Source: Paracoccaceae bacterium
GTDB taxonomy: Bacteria > Pseudomonadota > Alphaproteobacteria > Rhodobacterales > Rhodobacteraceae
Direction: 5' to 3'
Assembly: GCA_007121055.1 (NCBI GenBank)
Contig: SKMM01000024.1
Location: 1 to 6,606 of the forward strand
Length of the DNA stretch: 6,606 nucleotides
Shown here: in pieces, positions 6,067-6,606 of the stretch
How the letters are laid out: the number at the start of each line of letters is the position of its first letter
Position numbering within the stretch: the first letter of the stretch is position 1
The notes under the pieces: model-generated
Told to the model about the DNA's origin: nothing
Databases searched by the model: none
Seen by the model: only the letters and a program-made list of their open reading frames with translations
Program-made: the position numbers and the translations under genes

Positions 6067-6291
6067 GGGCAGAGGCTCCCGCGCAGCGTGGAGCTGTCGG
6101 AGGGCGGGGCCCGCGGCGGCGCGCGGCGCTGGCCCGTGGGGGAGATATCGTGTCCGTTGCGGCAGGTTCAAGCACCCCGCCCGCGGATGGATTAGCCGGG
6201 GCGGCGTTTACCCGGGCGGGAAAACCGATTAGGCCGCGGCGGGGAGCCGATGGGACGGGACCGGGCGGATGGCGCAGGCGGGCGTGAGCGG
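6067..6291. promoter_or_regulatory. Divergent intergenic region between otsA and glycosyltransferase gene
   Basis: These 225 bases separate two divergent genes and must carry promoters for both. The minus strand has a candidate otsA promoter (listed separately). The plus strand shows no clear -35/-10 pair. Two imperfect direct repeats start with GATTAG, at 6190-6204 and 6227-6242. No alphaproteobacterial general-stress (EcfG-type GGAAC with CGTT) promoter is seen, although such control of trehalose genes is common in this class. Confidence 0.45.
6144..6171 (-). promoter_or_regulatory. Candidate otsA promoter
   Basis: On the minus strand TTGAAC (6171-6166) and GATATC (6149-6144) are separated by 16 bases. 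They match four and three of six consensus bases. Transcription would start near 6137, leaving a leader of about 70 bases before the ATG at 6066. If real, it supports the short otsA start, because the long alternative start at 6171 would lie within the promoter. Confidence 0.3.
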
Positions 6292-6606
6292 ATGACGGCA
6301 GTGTCGGTCGTGGTTCCGCTGCGCAACGAGGCCGAGAACATCGGCCCGCTGGTGGACGGCATCGGCGCGGCCTGCGCGGCCTTCGCGCCGTTCGAGGTGA
6401 TCCTGGTCGACGACGGCTCGACCGATCGCACGGCCGAGGTGGCGCTGGGGCTGGCGGCGGCGCGGCCCTGGCTGCGGGTGCTGCAGCACGACCGCGGCGG
6501 CGGGCAGTCGGCGGCGATCCATTCCGGCGTGCTGGCGGCGCGGGCGCCGCTGATCGCCACGCTGGACGGCGACGGGCAGAACCCGCCCTAGGAACTGCCG
6601 AAGCTG
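6292..6606 (+). pseudogene. Family 2 glycosyltransferase, N-terminal part, interrupted by in-frame TAG at 6589-6591
   Basis: From ATG 6292 the frame encodes 99 residues of a GT-A fold family 2 glycosyltransferase: SVVVPLRNEAENI (5-17), ILVDDGSTDRTAEV (37-50), GGGQSAAIHSG (69-79) and LDGDGQNPP (91-99). VDDGSTD binds the nucleotide sugar, and the Asp92/Asp94 pair is the metal-binding region. The motif style resembles dolichol-phosphate mannosyltransferase-like enzymes that act on polyprenyl-phosphate or lipid acceptors. A TAG follows as codon 100, but the same frame then reads ELPKL to the window edge, which is how family members continue after the D-G-D-G-Q-N motif. One base change from GAG would explain it. 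A 99-residue product would lack the acceptor site and any membrane helices. An in-frame ATG at 6250 exists but adds an atypical 14-residue tail; neither start has a strong ribosome binding site. A sequencing error cannot be excluded. Confidence 0.8.

Noticed and set aside
6067..6171. N-terminal extension of otsA from an ATG at 6171
   Set aside because: The 35 added residues have no counterpart in OtsA proteins, the family N-terminus begins at the ATG at 6066, and the upstream ATG coincides with a candidate promoter.
5213..6175. 320-codon minus-strand frame overlapping otsA in another phase
   Set aside because: Arg/Pro/Ala-rich out-of-phase reading of otsA without any domain.
4549..6195. 548-codon open frame on the plus strand, opposite otsA and part of otsB
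   Set aside because: It is the complement of clearly functional otsA. Its protein is rich in Gln, Arg, Gly and His with no recognisable domain; such antisense frames are common in very GC-rich genes.
6250..6291. Upstream ATG start for the glycosyltransferase
   Set aside because: It would add a charged Gly/Arg/Asp-rich tail before the standard N-terminal strand, and the nearest purine-rich site is only three bases away.
1..6606. Search for a CRISPR array, tRNA or rRNA gene, insertion sequence, phage or toxin-antitoxin genes
   Set aside because: No regularly spaced repeats, cloverleaf, transposase motif, terminal repeats or toxin-like small genes were found by eye in either strand.

Overview
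The window is very GC-rich chromosomal DNA. It most resembles an alphaproteobacterium of the Rhodobacteraceae/Rhodobacterales type. That placement is inferred from the style of AroC, KdsA and KdsD, the codon use and the KDO (lipopolysaccharide) genes; no rRNA or tRNA is present to confirm it.

Layout from left to right: (1) a minus-strand gene for an exported protein resembling the N-terminal part of DUF4139 proteins, cut by the left window edge; (2) a 166-base divergent intergenic region with a 16-bp perfect palindrome and a second inverted repeat; (3) aroC, chorismate synthase, plus strand; (4) a 64-base convergent gap with a hairpin; (5) the minus-strand pair kdsD/kpsF then kdsA, overlapping by ATGA, which makes KDO-8-phosphate; (6) a roughly 370-base stretch with no convincing gene, holding only a possible frameshifted C-terminal remnant and an imperfect palindrome; (7) the minus-strand pair otsA then otsB, overlapping by GTGA, which makes trehalose; (8) a divergent intergenic region; (9) on the plus strand, the start of a family 2 glycosyltransferase interrupted by an in-frame TAG 15 bases before the right edge.

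The genes fall into three functional units. AroC supplies chorismate for aromatic amino acids, folate and quinones. KdsD converts ribulose-5-phosphate to arabinose-5-phosphate, and KdsA condenses this with phosphoenolpyruvate to form KDO-8-phosphate, the precursor of the inner-core sugar of lipopolysaccharide (or of capsule). OtsA and OtsB make trehalose from UDP-glucose and glucose-6-phosphate in two steps; trehalose protects against osmotic and desiccation stress. The glycosyltransferase probably acts at the membrane on a lipid-linked acceptor, if the gene is functional.

I see no new defence, mobile or RNA-based system here. The most useful observations are the interrupted glycosyltransferase, the metal-dependent signature of KdsA, the palindromes in the aroC divergent region, and the possible gene remnant between kdsD and otsB. 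The many long open frames opposite the real genes are artefacts of high GC.
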